64,000 nt of DNA from Magnetococcales bacterium (lineage in GTDB: Bacteria; Pseudomonadota; Magnetococcia; Magnetococcales; DC0425bin3), in the NCBI GenBank assembly GCA_015231175.1, contig JADGBZ010000011.1, positions 1-64,000 on the forward strand. The letters run 5' to 3'. Positions 1 to 8,668 of the stretch are shown piece after piece (the stretch's first letter is position 1; the number at the start of each line of letters is the position of its first letter). The notes below the pieces were generated by a model that did no database searches, was not told the DNA's origin, and worked only from the letters and a program-made list of their open reading frames with translations. The position numbers were made by a program, and so were the translations under genes.

Positions 1-55
1 CCCTGACAAAGGCTTTCATATCCAGGCTTTTTTTGAAAGGGTGCTGAATAGTTAC
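1..55 (-). repeat. Partial GTAAC palindromic repeat (MITE-like), left part outside window
   Basis: This is the right-hand part of the dispersed repeat in reverse orientation. It carries the conserved block with CTGACAAAGGCTTTCAT and ends in the terminal motif GCTGAATAGTTAC at 43-55. The IS1 remnant begins directly after the terminal GTTAC. The rest of the copy lies outside the window. Confidence 0.8.
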
Positions 56-338
56 AAAAAATTATTGGAACCATTTGGTATCACAAAATTTTTTACAGAC
101 GACTGGGGTGCTTACAGTCGCCATATCGATCCAGAGAAGCATGTCGTAGGCAAAGAGAATACGTGGAGGATTGAGCGAAAGCATTTGACGTTGAGAACTC
201 GTATCAAGAGATTGGCACGCAGGACCATTTGTTTTTCCAGGTCGATTCTCATGCATGACACTGTGATCGGCCTTTTCATCAACAGGTTTGAGTTTGGTAT
301 GGCAGTTTGATCGCAATCAACCAAACGAAGGCACTACC
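56..338 (+). mobile_element. IS1-family transposase remnant (InsB C-terminal part)
   Basis: The reading frame that runs to the stop at 310 encodes the C-terminal catalytic part of an IS1 InsAB transposase. Landmarks are TDDWGAY near the start, IERKHLTLRTRIKRLARRTI in the middle, and the MHDxVIGLFINRxEFG ending. An intact IS1 transposase is about 230 residues; only about 85 remain, so the element is dead. The sequence GGCACTACC at 330-338 reads GGTAGTGCC on the other strand and is a plausible right IS1 inverted repeat. The left part is missing, and the frame opens straight out of a GTAAC repeat copy (1-55). A second copy in the opposite orientation starts at 347, so the remnant lies between inverted copies. 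Confidence 0.85.
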
Positions 339-346
339 AAACAATC

Positions 347-468
347 GTAACTATTTAGCACCCTTACAAGAAAAGCTTGGATATAAAAGCCTTTGTCAGG
401 GCTTCGCCCCGAACCCCACCAGGAGGAAGGGCGCAGCCCTTCCTCCTGGATCTCCATCCCAGTTTTTC
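347..468 (+). repeat. GTAAC palindromic repeat, hairpin-core variant
   Basis: A forward copy starts with GTAACTATTTAGCACCC and continues through the AAAGCCTTTGTCAGGGCTTC block. Its core is a strong hairpin, GGAGGAAGGGC / GCCCTTCCTCC, at about 420-446. The right terminal repeat is not present. It lies just downstream of the stop codon of the minus-strand oxidoreductase operon (485) and could help end that transcript, but no U-tract follows the hairpin. Confidence 0.8.
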
Positions 469-484
469 AATGTACCGCCCCGGC

Positions 485-3457
485 TCATGCCCAGGCGAGG
501 CCCATCTTCTGCATATGCTCCTTGAAACGGGCCTGCCGCAGATCCGGCATGGCGGGTTCCAGGAGTGGGGCCAGCGTGGTCACGACCACACGGGCTGTAT
601 CGCCATGCAAGGAGGTGATGGGAGCCAGCTCCGGAATCTCCTTGATCAGCCGTTGCTGGATGACATCCATCTTGCCGACTTCACTGTCATGGAGCAACCT
701 GGCCAGCATTTTGGCCACACTCCGGTTGGCGGCATGCCCCAAGACAGTGCGCAAACGTCCCAACTGGCCGTCTCGATTCAGGAACGTCCCTTCGCACTCC
801 AGGGGATCGGCGCTCTGCACAAAAACAGCGACCGTGGCATCGCCCCGGTAGGGTCCAACGAGGATGCGGCGCGCCACGTCAACACCGGGGGAGTCCACCC
901 GGGTGCCGACCAACACCAGGGCACCGGGACTCAGGTTGGGCTGCCAGGGTGTGGCCCCCAACCGTTTGAGCAGGGCCACGTTGGCCTCACCACGGAACTT
1001 GCCCATGGGCTTGGCGGGTCCAACAATCTCCTTGTCGGTGGGATAGTAGAGTTTGCCGCCCTTGGCCCGAGCCAGCAAAGCCGCCACGTAGCTCTCCTCG
1101 ACAGTCAGGAAAGGCGAGACCACCACCGCAACATCCTTGGCCTGGGCGAGGATCTCCCCCGCCCGGGTCAGGGCGGTATCCGGGTCGGCCACGGCCTCCT
1201 TGCCGACCAGTTGGTAACTGAAACGCCCCTCGGCACAAATATTGGCGCCGTTGACCGGGTCGCCGTCGATGGAGGTGACCTTGACCACCCGACCATCCGT
1301 GGTATGCACCACCACCCCACAACCCCGGCTACAGGCCGCACAGGTGGTCTGTTTGGCCAGGCTGACCCATGGACCATTCTCCTGTTTGAAGTTCAGGGTC
1401 AGGGTTCCGGTGGGGCAGAGATCGACGCACATGCCGCACGCATCACAACCCGTTTGTTGCAGCGGATCATCGAAAGTGGGGCCAATGCGGGTGCCAAAAC
1501 CGCGATTGATGAAGCTGAGGGCGTGCACATCGCGAACTTCCGAACACATCCGGACACAGCTTGCACAGGTGATGCACTTGTCCGGCTCGATGGTGATCAA
1601 GGGGTGACGGCTGTCGACATCGTAGGCGCGCTTGTCTCCGGCCAGACGCTTTTCCGTGGCCCCATAGAGGGTCGAATAGTGCCGCAAGTCGCAGTCGAAA
1701 CGGGCTGCGCAACCACACAGGATACACCGTGACGCCTCGGCCATGGCCTGGGCCGCATCCAGACCGATGTTGATGGGCGCCCATCCCCCTTCATTGGACA
1801 GGCGTTTTTCCGGTGGATGCGTGGTTTCCAGGGCACGTCTCTGGTGGACGTAGCGGGGCTGGAAATCGGCGGCGTCCAGCTCGGCCAAACGACCCCGGGA
1901 GATGGCATAGGCGCTCTTCAAGGTGACTTCCGCGCCGTTCAGGTGGAGATCGATGGCCATGGCTGCCCGGCGTCCTTCGCCGATGGCCCGAATGAGGATA
2001 TCTGGACCGAAGGAGCAGTCACCGGCGGCAAAAACGCCAGGGATGCTGGTCACGTTGGTTTTTTCATCGTAGACGATGGTGTTCCAGCGCGTGGTCTTGG
2101 GTTTGTCAGCCTCCTTGTCGAGGCAGGTAAGATCTGGATCCTGCCCGATGGCGGCGATGATGAGATCGAAAGGCAGATCCTTCTCGCTGCCCGGCACCGG
2201 CACCGGCGAACGGCGTCCGGAAGCGTCAGGTTCCCCGAGTTGCATGGTGATGACCCGCAGGGCCTTGGCAGACCCTTTTTCGTTCAGAACCACCTCGACC
2301 GGAGCGACCAGGTATTGAATATCGATGCCCTCTTCATGGGTCTCTTCCTGCTCCACGGGGCTGGCCGGCATCTCCTTCTTGGTGCGCCGGTAGAGCAGGG
2401 CCACATCCGAGCCTTGCCGCCGAGCCACCCGGGCGCAGTCCATGGCGGTATCGCCACCGCCCACGACGGCCACCCGGCTGCCGGGTCCAATGTGCAGGGG
2501 CTCATCCATGACGGCCTTGCGCAGAAAATCGACGCCGCCGATCACGCCGGGGACTTCTTCGTTCGGCACCCGCATCGGCTTGGCCTTGTGCGCCCCGATG
2601 GCCAACAAAATGGCCCCAAAACCACGCGCCTTGAGGTCGGCGATGGAGAAATCCTTCCCCAACCGCTGGTTGTGGTGGACCGTCACCCCCATGCCGATGA
2701 TGGATTGAATCTCTTTGTCCATCAACTCCCAGGGAAGACGAAAACGGGGGATGCCGTAACGGGCCATGCCACCCAGTGCGGGCAGGGCCTCGAAAATGTC
2801 TACGGCATGCCCCGCCTTGCGCAGATAGAAAGCCGCCGACAACCCTGCCGGTCCTCCCCCGATGATGGCCACCTTGTGTCCTGTATTCGGGGCCGGAGTC
2901 GGCACGAAGGGTCCGTGGCTCAGCTCGTATTCGGCGGAAAAGCGCTTCAGGGGGTTAATGGCGACCGGTTCATCCACCAGGGCGCGCCGACACTGGGACT
3001 CACAGGGGTGGGGGCAGATGCGCCCGCACACCACAGGCAGAGGATTGCGCTGCTTGATCAAATGGACCGCCGAAGCAAAATCGCCATTGGCGATATGCGC
3101 CACATAGCCCTGGATATCGATGTTGGCCGGACAGGTGGCCTCGCAGGGGGAGATGCAATCCCCGGCATGGTCGGAGAGCAGAAGGTCCAGAGCGGTCTTG
3201 CGGCTGTGGGTCACCTTGGGGCTGTCGGTATCGATGACCATGCCCGGGGTGACCCGCGTCGAACAGGCGGGCAGGAGGGTCCGGGCATTGGCCACCTCCA
3301 CCACGCACAGGAAACAGGAAGCAAAAGGTTTCAGCCGATCATCGTGGCAAAAGGTGGGAATGTGAACGCCATTGGCCTCCGCCACATCGCGGATGGTGGC
3401 GCCTGGAGCCGCTGTGGTCGAATGACCATTCAAGGTGACAGTGATGTTGTTACTCAT
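485..3457 (-). CDS. GltD-type flavoprotein fused to NuoG-like iron-sulfur module (990 aa)
   Basis: The protein is a predicted cytoplasmic electron-transfer subunit. Residues 1-80 form a [2Fe-2S] domain with C37, C48, C51 and C65 in the NuoG/HydA spacing. Residues about 95-470 resemble the glutamate synthase small subunit (GltD/NfnB type): cysteine clusters near 101-155, an FAD motif IIGGGPAGLSAA near 198, and a second dinucleotide motif VVGGGDTAMDCA near 327. Two [4Fe-4S] sets follow at about 625-690 (CITCASCVRMC, CDACGMCVDLCP). From about 705 it resembles the N-terminal part of the NuoG/formate dehydrogenase alpha molybdopterin fold (CAACSRGCG, ICAEGR), but that fold is too short to be a full catalytic subunit. 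Its ATG overlaps the TGA of the NuoF-like gene by ATGA, indicating translational coupling. The fused diaphorase layout resembles flavin-based bifurcating or confurcating complexes. No hydrogenase or formate dehydrogenase catalytic gene lies nearby, so the electron partner is unknown. Confidence 0.85.
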   Translation of the reverse strand: MSNNITVTLNGHSTTAAPGATIRDVAEANGVHIPTFCHDDRLKPFASCFLCVVEVANARTLLPACSTRVTPGMVIDTDSPKVTHSRKTALDLLLSDHAGDCISPCEATCPANIDIQGYVAHIANGDFASAVHLIKQRNPLPVVCGRICPHPCESQCRRALVDEPVAINPLKRFSAEYELSHGPFVPTPAPNTGHKVAIIGGGPAGLSAAFYLRKAGHAVDIFEALPALGGMARYGIPRFRLPWELMDKEIQSIIGMGVTVHHNQRLGKDFSIADLKARGFGAILLAIGAHKAKPMRVPNEEVPGVIGGVDFLRKAVMDEPLHIGPGSRVAVVGGGDTAMDCARVARRQGSDVALLYRRTKKEMPASPVEQEETHEEGIDIQYLVAPVEVVLNEKGSAKALRVITMQLGEPDASGRRSPVPVPGSEKDLPFDLIIAAIGQDPDLTCLDKEADKPKTTRWNTIVYDEKTNVTSIPGVFAAGDCSFGPDILIRAIGEGRRAAMAIDLHLNGAEVTLKSAYAISRGRLAELDAADFQPRYVHQRRALETTHPPEKRLSNEGGWAPINIGLDAAQAMAEASRCILCGCAARFDCDLRHYSTLYGATEKRLAGDKRAYDVDSRHPLITIEPDKCITCASCVRMCSEVRDVHALSFINRGFGTRIGPTFDDPLQQTGCDACGMCVDLCPTGTLTLNFKQENGPWVSLAKQTTCAACSRGCGVVVHTTDGRVVKVTSIDGDPVNGANICAEGRFSYQLVGKEAVADPDTALTRAGEILAQAKDVAVVVSPFLTVEESYVAALLARAKGGKLYYPTDKEIVGPAKPMGKFRGEANVALLKRLGATPWQPNLSPGALVLVGTRVDSPGVDVARRILVGPYRGDATVAVFVQSADPLECEGTFLNRDGQLGRLRTVLGHAANRSVAKMLARLLHDSEVGKMDVIQQRLIKEIPELAPITSLHGDTARVVVTTLAPLLEPAMPDLRQARFKEHMQKMGLAWA

Positions 3458-5286
3458 GCGGATGCCCTCATTGGCTGGGAGTGAGCCGCAGTCAAGCCTA
3501 ACGACTCCACGATGACGGCCTCGGGATTACACACTTCCTTGCACATGCCGCAGTTGATGCACAACGACTGATCGATGACCCAGGTTTCCGGTTTTTTCAG
3601 CTCCCCTGTGATGCAGTTCGCCGGGCAATACCGCTTGCAGATGGTGCAACCGGTGCAATCTTTCTGGTTGATGGTGTGGGTGATCAGAGCCTTGCACACC
3701 CCACCCGGACACCGTTTGTCCTGCACATGCGCGATGTATTCGTCACGGAAATATTTGAGAGTGGTCAGGACCGGATTGGGGGCTGTCTGACCCAGGCCGC
3801 AGAGGCTGGCATCCTTGATTTGCGGAGCCAGGTCTTCCAGGATCTGCAAATCTTCCATGGTTCCCTTGCCTTCGCAAATCTTGCTCAGGATCTCTTTCAT
3901 GCGCAGGGTGCCAACGCGGCAGAAGGTGCATTTGCCGCAGGATTCAACCTGGGTAAAGTCGAGGAAGTAACGGGCGATGTCCACCATGCAGGATTGGGAG
4001 TCCATCACCACCATGCCGCCCGATCCCATGATGGCGCCGGTGGCGTTGATGGCATCGTAGTCGATGGGGGTGTCGAACATGCTGGCGGGAATGCAGCCAC
4101 CGCTGGGTCCACCCAACTGCACGGCCTTGATGGCGCGCCCCGAGGCAGAACCGCCACCAATCTTGTTGATCACCTCACCGATGGACATGCCCATGGGCAC
4201 TTCCACCAACCCGCCCCGGGATACGGCGCCAGCCAAAGCGAACACCTTGGTGCCCTTGCTCTTTTCCGTACCGATGGCAGCGTAGGAGGCTCCACCGTTG
4301 TTGATGATCCACGCCAGATTGGCCAGGGTTTCGACGTTATTGATGATGGTGGGTTTGCCGAAGAGTCCCTGAATGGCCGGGAAGGGAGGGCGGATGCGAG
4401 GCATGCCGCGCTGGCCCTCAATGGAGGCCAACAGGGCGGTCTCCTCACCGCACACAAAGGCGCCGGCGCCCTCTTTGATTTTGATATCGAAGGAGAAATC
4501 GGTGCCGAGAATCTTGTCGCCGAGGTAACCCAGTTGGCGGGCATCCTGCAAAGCCTGGCCAAAAAATTTGACTGCCAGAGGATATTCCGCCCGGATGTAG
4601 GCGTACCCCTTGCTGGCACCGATGGCATAGGCTGCGATGAGCATCCCTTCCAGGACCGAATGGGGGTCGCCCTCAAGGAGGGAACGATCCATGAAGGCGC
4701 CCGGGTCGCCTTCGTCGCCGTTGCAGACCAGATATTTCGGGTAGCCTGGCGCACTGCGGGCGAAGCCCCATTTGATGGCCGTCGGAAACCCGGCGCCGCC
4801 CCGGCCCCGTAGATTGGAGGTTTTGACCTCTTCCAGCACCGCCTCCGGGCTCATGCCGCCCTTGAGAATCTTTTCGATCGCCTTGTAACCCCCTCTGGCC
4901 CGGAACGACTCCACCGAGGTGGGATCCAGGTGACCGACGTTGCGCAAGGCAATGCGGGTCTGGCTGGTGAGATAGGATCCTTTGTCCGTGTCGGGCTCAT
5001 CGCTGGAGCGGATAAAGTTGGCGGCGGGAATATCCCCCTTGCCCTGGTGAAAGTGGACAATCTTGGGAAGATTTTTTTTATTGACCTTGCCGTAGAGGTA
5101 GCTCTTTCCGTCCGGATTGGCGATTTCGATCATGGGTTCCTGGTGGCACATGCCCAGGCAACTGACGCTCTGCATGTGGGCTTCCGGAAACCTTTGTTTC
5201 AACAAGGCCGCCACGTCACGGGCCCCAGCGGCGATACCGCAGGTTCCTTCGCCGATCGTAATGGTCATTCCCTTACCGGTCGTCAT
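3454..5286 (-). CDS. NuoF-like NADH-binding flavoprotein subunit (HndC/HydB type, 610 aa)
   Basis: This is the predicted NAD(H)- and FMN-binding subunit of the soluble complex. Residues 1-100 are a thioredoxin-like [2Fe-2S] domain (C16, then SCLGMC at about 42-47). The NuoF core has the glycine-rich GRGGAGFPTAIKWGF motif and CNGDEGDPGAFMDR for NADH and FMN binding. The SCGKCTFCRVGT motif binds the N3-type [4Fe-4S] cluster. The C-terminus adds a two-cluster ferredoxin domain (CTGCTICKRYCP and CINCGMCKEVC). The extra N- and C-terminal domains match bifurcating hydrogenase or NAD-dependent formate dehydrogenase beta subunits rather than complex I NuoF. It overlaps both neighbours by ATGA. Confidence 0.9.
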   Translation of the reverse strand: MTTGKGMTITIGEGTCGIAAGARDVAALLKQRFPEAHMQSVSCLGMCHQEPMIEIANPDGKSYLYGKVNKKNLPKIVHFHQGKGDIPAANFIRSSDEPDTDKGSYLTSQTRIALRNVGHLDPTSVESFRARGGYKAIEKILKGGMSPEAVLEEVKTSNLRGRGGAGFPTAIKWGFARSAPGYPKYLVCNGDEGDPGAFMDRSLLEGDPHSVLEGMLIAAYAIGASKGYAYIRAEYPLAVKFFGQALQDARQLGYLGDKILGTDFSFDIKIKEGAGAFVCGEETALLASIEGQRGMPRIRPPFPAIQGLFGKPTIINNVETLANLAWIINNGGASYAAIGTEKSKGTKVFALAGAVSRGGLVEVPMGMSIGEVINKIGGGSASGRAIKAVQLGGPSGGCIPASMFDTPIDYDAINATGAIMGSGGMVVMDSQSCMVDIARYFLDFTQVESCGKCTFCRVGTLRMKEILSKICEGKGTMEDLQILEDLAPQIKDASLCGLGQTAPNPVLTTLKYFRDEYIAHVQDKRCPGGVCKALITHTINQKDCTGCTICKRYCPANCITGELKKPETWVIDQSLCINCGMCKEVCNPEAVIVESLGLTAAHSQPMRASA

Positions 5287-5879
5287 GGCCGCGCCTCCCC
5301 AGATTTTTTCGACTTTTTGGCTTCTGATGCGTCTTTGGTGTCACCATCCGCATCTTTCTGTCCGGCATCTCCGGGCAAAACCTCCTTGGCTGCCTTGGCA
5401 TGCTTTTGCAGGGAGCGCTGGGCATCAGCTCCCTTCAGGTTGGGGAAGGTCTCCTCACCGACCACCATGACGGGCGCCAGGCTGCAACAACCGATGCAGG
5501 CCACCTTTTCCAGCGTGTAACTGCCATTGGCAGCGGTGTCCTGATCGGGATCCTGGAGGCCGAGAATTTGGCGAATGGCGGTATCCAACCGGTCGGCGCC
5601 GCTCACATGACAGGCCGTGCCATGACAGACCCGGATCATGTGCCGACCAACCGGACGCAGGCGGAACTGGGCATAGAAGGTAGCCACACCAAAGAGTTGG
5701 CTGGCGGTGATGCTCGTATTCCCGACGACGAGATCCATGGCCTTGCGGGGCAGATAGCGGTACTCCGTCTGTATGGCTTGCAACAACGGCACGGCTGCCG
5801 TGGAGTCCGAACCGATATCTTTAACCCACTTTCGTACCAGTTCAGGATCCACAGTGGCTTCTAAGGACTGATTACTCAC
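5283..5879 (-). CDS. NuoE-like thioredoxin-fold [2Fe-2S] subunit (198 aa)
   Basis: This is the first gene of the three-gene oxidoreductase operon. It is a NuoE/HndA-type subunit with an N-terminal helical part (about 20-80) and a thioredoxin-like [2Fe-2S] domain. The four cysteines are visible in CHGTACH and, further on, CIGCCSLAP. The C-terminal 40 residues are a charged Lys/Glu/Asp-rich tail, which is unusual for the family. The start is GTG at 5877-5879, chosen because GGGAGG lies 6-7 bases upstream. The stop overlaps the next start (ATGA). Confidence 0.88.
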   Translation of the reverse strand: MSNQSLEATVDPELVRKWVKDIGSDSTAAVPLLQAIQTEYRYLPRKAMDLVVGNTSITASQLFGVATFYAQFRLRPVGRHMIRVCHGTACHVSGADRLDTAIRQILGLQDPDQDTAANGSYTLEKVACIGCCSLAPVMVVGEETFPNLKGADAQRSLQKHAKAAKEVLPGDAGQKDADGDTKDASEAKKSKKSGEARP

Positions 5880-6015
5880 GGCGAACCTCCCGATGCAAAT
5901 TGGCAGTTCAGGTTATTCGAACATGCTGATATTGACACCCTCGGATGGTGCATCAACAGCAGCAAAATCTCAACGTCCCATGGTTGAAAAAAATCCAAAT
6001 TAACATAAATTTATT

Positions 6016-6216
6016 GTAACTATTGGTCACCCGACAATGCATCGGGGGCCAGGGGGCTGACCCCTGGCCGGTCCAAGGAAGAGTCCTGCAACGCATCGGG
6101 GTCAGGAGGCTGGCTCCTTGGCAGGCCCGGGAGAACCTCCTGGTGGAATTCGGGGTGAAACCCTGACAAAGGCTTTCATGTCCAGACTTTATCTTGAAAG
6201 GGTGCTGAATGGTTAC
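6016..6216 (-). repeat. GTAAC palindromic repeat, composite 201-bp copy
   Basis: Both ends are present: GTAACTATTGGTCACCC at the left and GGGTGCTGAATGGTTAC at the right. The core contains two successive CCAGGG...CCTGG palindromic blocks, so it looks like a composite or internally duplicated copy. The reverse-oriented block CCTGACAAAGGCTTTCATG lies near 6163-6181. It occupies the gap between the oxidoreductase operon promoter region and the ubiX stop codon. Confidence 0.8.
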
Positions 6217-6235
6217 ATTTCGTTCATATGGATCA

Positions 6236-6865
6236 TCACTGGGTTGCAGACCGTGCCGGCGGCCAGTGGAGGGGTGTCGATGCAGAGATCCCCAACCGGG
6301 AGAGGATGCGCTCCACAATAAACCCGACCAGGGCATCGACAGTGGCCGGGCGATGGTAAAACCCGGGGGCCGCCGGCAGGATCGTGGCGCCCGTCCGGGA
6401 GAGGCGCAACATGTTTTCCAGGTGGATGGCGGTCAGGGGGGTCTCCCTGGGGACAAGGATCAAAGTGCCTCCCTCCTTGAGAACCACATCGGCGGCGCGG
6501 CGGATCAGATTGTCAGCCAACCCATGGGCCAAAGCGCCCAAGGTGCCCATGGAGCAGGGGCAGATCACCATGTGCCGTACCCCTCCCGATCCCGATGCCA
6601 CCGGGGCGTGCCAATCCTTGGGACCGTAATATTGCAAGTGGTTGGCATCGGTGGCAAAGTGTTCTGACAGGGTTCGTTGCAGGGTGTCGGCATCGCCGCT
6701 CCAGGCCAGTTGGCACTCATGGGCGATCACTTGCAGTGCCGCCTCGGAGAGAAGCAGATCCACCCGTGCGTTGACACTCAACAACGCCCGAATCAAACCA
6801 AGGCCGTAGGCGGCTCCGGATGCGCCGGTCATGGCAACGATGGTGGGACGTGTTGTTGCGTTCAT
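6236..6865 (-). CDS. ubiX: UbiX flavin prenyltransferase
   Basis: UbiX attaches a dimethylallyl group to FMN to make prenylated FMN, the cofactor of the UbiD decarboxylase in ubiquinone synthesis. The protein of 209 residues has the N-terminal flavin-binding segment TIVAMTGASGAAYG, the central CPCSMGTLGALAHGLADNL segment, and the LVPRETPL motif followed by the helix with HLENMLRL. The start at 6865 (MNATTRP) is preferred because GGGAGAAA lies about 8 bases upstream; a longer start at 6901 is possible but would run into the divergent gene. The divergent thrB-type gene starts 34 bp away. No ubiD is seen in the window. Confidence 0.95.
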   Translation of the reverse strand: MNATTRPTIVAMTGASGAAYGLGLIRALLSVNARVDLLLSEAALQVIAHECQLAWSGDADTLQRTLSEHFATDANHLQYYGPKDWHAPVASGSGGVRHMVICPCSMGTLGALAHGLADNLIRRAADVVLKEGGTLILVPRETPLTAIHLENMLRLSRTGATILPAAPGFYHRPATVDALVGFIVERILSRLGISASTPLHWPPARSATQ

Positions 6866-6899
6866 GCGTTGTGTTTCTCCCTTTTGCCCAGGTGTGGCC

Positions 6900-7868
6900 A
6901 TGTCCGTTTACACCCCTTTGTGCCTCGCCGACATCCAACCCCTTCTGCGGGAGTATGCCATCGGTCGTCCATTGCAGATGGAGGGTATCAGCGATGGTGT
7001 GGATAACAGCAACTTTTTTCTTGTGACCGAGCGGGGGCGTTATGTCCTGACCCTGGTTGAGGATTCGCAACAGGCCAAAACCGTTGAACACACACTTCGT
7101 CTGATGGCCCATCTGGTCAAGCGTGCCATTCCCGCACCTCATCCCGTGGCGGATCGGCAAGGCCGGGTGTTGCACGCCTTGCGCGAACGACCCAGCCTGA
7201 TCGCAACCTGTCTGCCGGGCGCCCACGTGTTGCACCCGACGCCGGATCAGTGCCGACAGGTTGGTGAGCTGTTGGGCAGAATCCATCTCGCCGGGCAGGA
7301 TTTTACCCAACCACGACCCAACCCCATGGGTCAACCGGCCTGGCGGATGCTCATCGAGCGACTTGCCCCGGTTTTGGCACAAAACGACCCGCCCGCTGCA
7401 ACTCTGATCGCGGCAACAATGACCCGCCTGGAACTGGGATTTCTGCAAAGCGACCTCCCCTGTGGGGTGTGCCATGGGGATCTTTTTCCCGACAATGTTT
7501 TGTTCGCGGAGGGTTCCCTGGTGGGCGTCATCGATTTTCACTATGCATGCCGGGAGCGCTGGCTTTACGACCTGGCCATTGCCCTGGTCGCCTGGGGGTT
7601 TACTGCGGATGGCGTCTTTCTGCCCGATCATCATCAGGCCATCATAACGGGCTATCAGCGTGCGAGAAATTTGACTGCCGCCGAACTGTCCTGGAAAAAT
7701 GCGGCACTCTGCGCCGCCGCGCTCCGTTTCCTGTTGACCCGCCTGCGGGACTGGTATTTTCTGCGTCAAGGTCGGCAGGTCACCCGCAAATCCCCGGATC
7801 CATTCCTGCGGCGGCTGCACTTTTTTTCTGCCTTGCCGGACCCCGATGCGTGGCCGGGTGGTGAATAG
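6900..7868 (+). CDS. thrB: Homoserine kinase, ThrB aminoglycoside-phosphotransferase type
   Basis: This enzyme is predicted to phosphorylate homoserine with ATP in threonine synthesis. The N-terminus SVYTPLCLADIQPLL and the segment GISDGVDNSNFFL match the proteobacterial choline-kinase-like homoserine kinase family. The catalytic loop is VCHGDLFPDNVLF (about 205) and the metal-binding Asp is in GVIDFHYAC. The start at 6900 has AGGTG upstream; an in-frame ATG at 6831 would overlap ubiX. The last residues (PDPDAWPGGE) and the stop codon come from the terminal part of a GTAAC repeat (7838-7872), so the native C-terminus has been replaced or extended. Confidence 0.88.
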   Translation: MSVYTPLCLADIQPLLREYAIGRPLQMEGISDGVDNSNFFLVTERGRYVLTLVEDSQQAKTVEHTLRLMAHLVKRAIPAPHPVADRQGRVLHALRERPSLIATCLPGAHVLHPTPDQCRQVGELLGRIHLAGQDFTQPRPNPMGQPAWRMLIERLAPVLAQNDPPAATLIAATMTRLELGFLQSDLPCGVCHGDLFPDNVLFAEGSLVGVIDFHYACRERWLYDLAIALVAWGFTADGVFLPDHHQAIITGYQRARNLTAAELSWKNAALCAAALRFLLTRLRDWYFLRQGRQVTRKSPDPFLRRLHFFSALPDPDAWPGGE

Positions 7869-7872
7869 TGAC
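7838..7872 (+). repeat. Terminal fragment of GTAAC repeat at thrB 3' end
   Basis: The 35 bases match the right end of full copies at 13998 and 63556: GGACCCCGAT, then the terminal repeat GGGTGGTGAATAGTGAC. It overlaps the last codons of thrB and supplies its TGA stop. The left part of the element is not recognisable. Confidence 0.75.
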
Positions 7873-7943
7873 TGCGATGGGGGCTTTCTTGAATTGGTTC
7901 CAAAATTGCCTTGTGATTCGCGCATGACCATAGAAATTGGGGA

Positions 7944-7953
7944 GGGGGGGGGG
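7944..7953 (+). repeat. Homopolymeric G10 tract in ribosome-binding region
   Basis: Ten consecutive G residues lie between GGA and AATGAC, with the ATG of the TPR gene at 7960. The run overlaps the Shine-Dalgarno region, so slippage in it would change the spacing to the start codon. Confidence 0.9.
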
Positions 7954-7959
7954 AATGAC

Positions 7960-8441
7960 ATGGTAAAATCCGAATCTAAACAAAGATCAGGGGAAAAAAT
8001 CAAGGCAGGCACGGGATTGACGAAAACAAAGTTTTGTCGAGCCAAAACCGTGTTGACCTTGGCAACCGTGGTGGCCATGTTTGGATGCGACGGATGGGGG
8101 ATCCGGCCTCTTCAGGCTGAAGGAAGCACAGAGCCACCCACAGTGGTAAAAATGGCCGGGGATGCCAAAGAGAAGCAAATCAGTGAATCAGGGAAACACC
8201 AGGATGCAATCAGTGTCGCACTCAAAAAACTTGAAGTGTCCATAAAGCTCTTACCCCAGACCATCCCGATATCGCCACCAGCCTGAACAACCTGGCGGGA
8301 CTGTATTATGCGCAAAGCCAGTATGCCCAGGCGGAGCCGTTGTTCAAGTGCTCCCTGGTCATCTGGGAAAAGGCCCTGGGCTCTGTCCATCCTCAAAACC
8401 TCATCCTCAAGCCTGTGAAGGAGAATGACGGGGCAAGATGA
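7960..8441 (+). pseudogene. TPR-repeat protein, frameshifted
   Basis: The first frame (from ATG 7960 to stop 8286) has a basic N-terminus, then a hydrophobic stretch LTLATVVAMFGCDGWG, like an uncleaved or lipoprotein-like signal. A second frame, shifted near 8240, encodes a kinesin-light-chain-type TPR segment: DIATSLNNLAGLYYAQSQYA, then QAEPLFKCSLVIWEKALG, ending at TGA 8439-8441. The normal repeat consensus is only restored by joining the two frames, and only one and a half repeats remain, so the gene looks both frameshifted and truncated. The function cannot be inferred. Confidence 0.7.
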
Positions 8442-8668
8442 GTTTTTTGTACACGCAGATGATGGCATGAAAAGGTGAGAGAAGGTGGCTGGGTTTTGAA
8501 TGGTTGCCGGGAAAAAGAGGCGAACCAGCCGGATAGATTTTGCCTGAACGGGCCGGATTGGATAGACTGCGCCTGGGGGTGGGGAAGAAAGTCAGAAGCC
8601 GGGCAACCCCTCCTCCCAGACCTCCATCCCGGTCTTTTATCAGCCACCCTTCCGGATAAAGCAGAGTC

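Noticed and set aside
377-1732. Long plus-strand open frame (451 codons)
   Set aside because: It is antisense to the GltD/NuoG fusion, whose domains are intact. The translation has no domain pattern, and the length arises from the GC-rich codon use of the real gene.
1817-3484. Long plus-strand open frame (555 codons)
   Set aside because: Antisense shadow of the same oxidoreductase gene; it lacks a ribosome-binding site and any recognisable motif.
8442-8668. Possible extra repeat copy before ubiU
   Set aside because: Only CCTCCATCCCGGTCTTTT resembles the right edge of hairpin-core copies; the match is too short to call.
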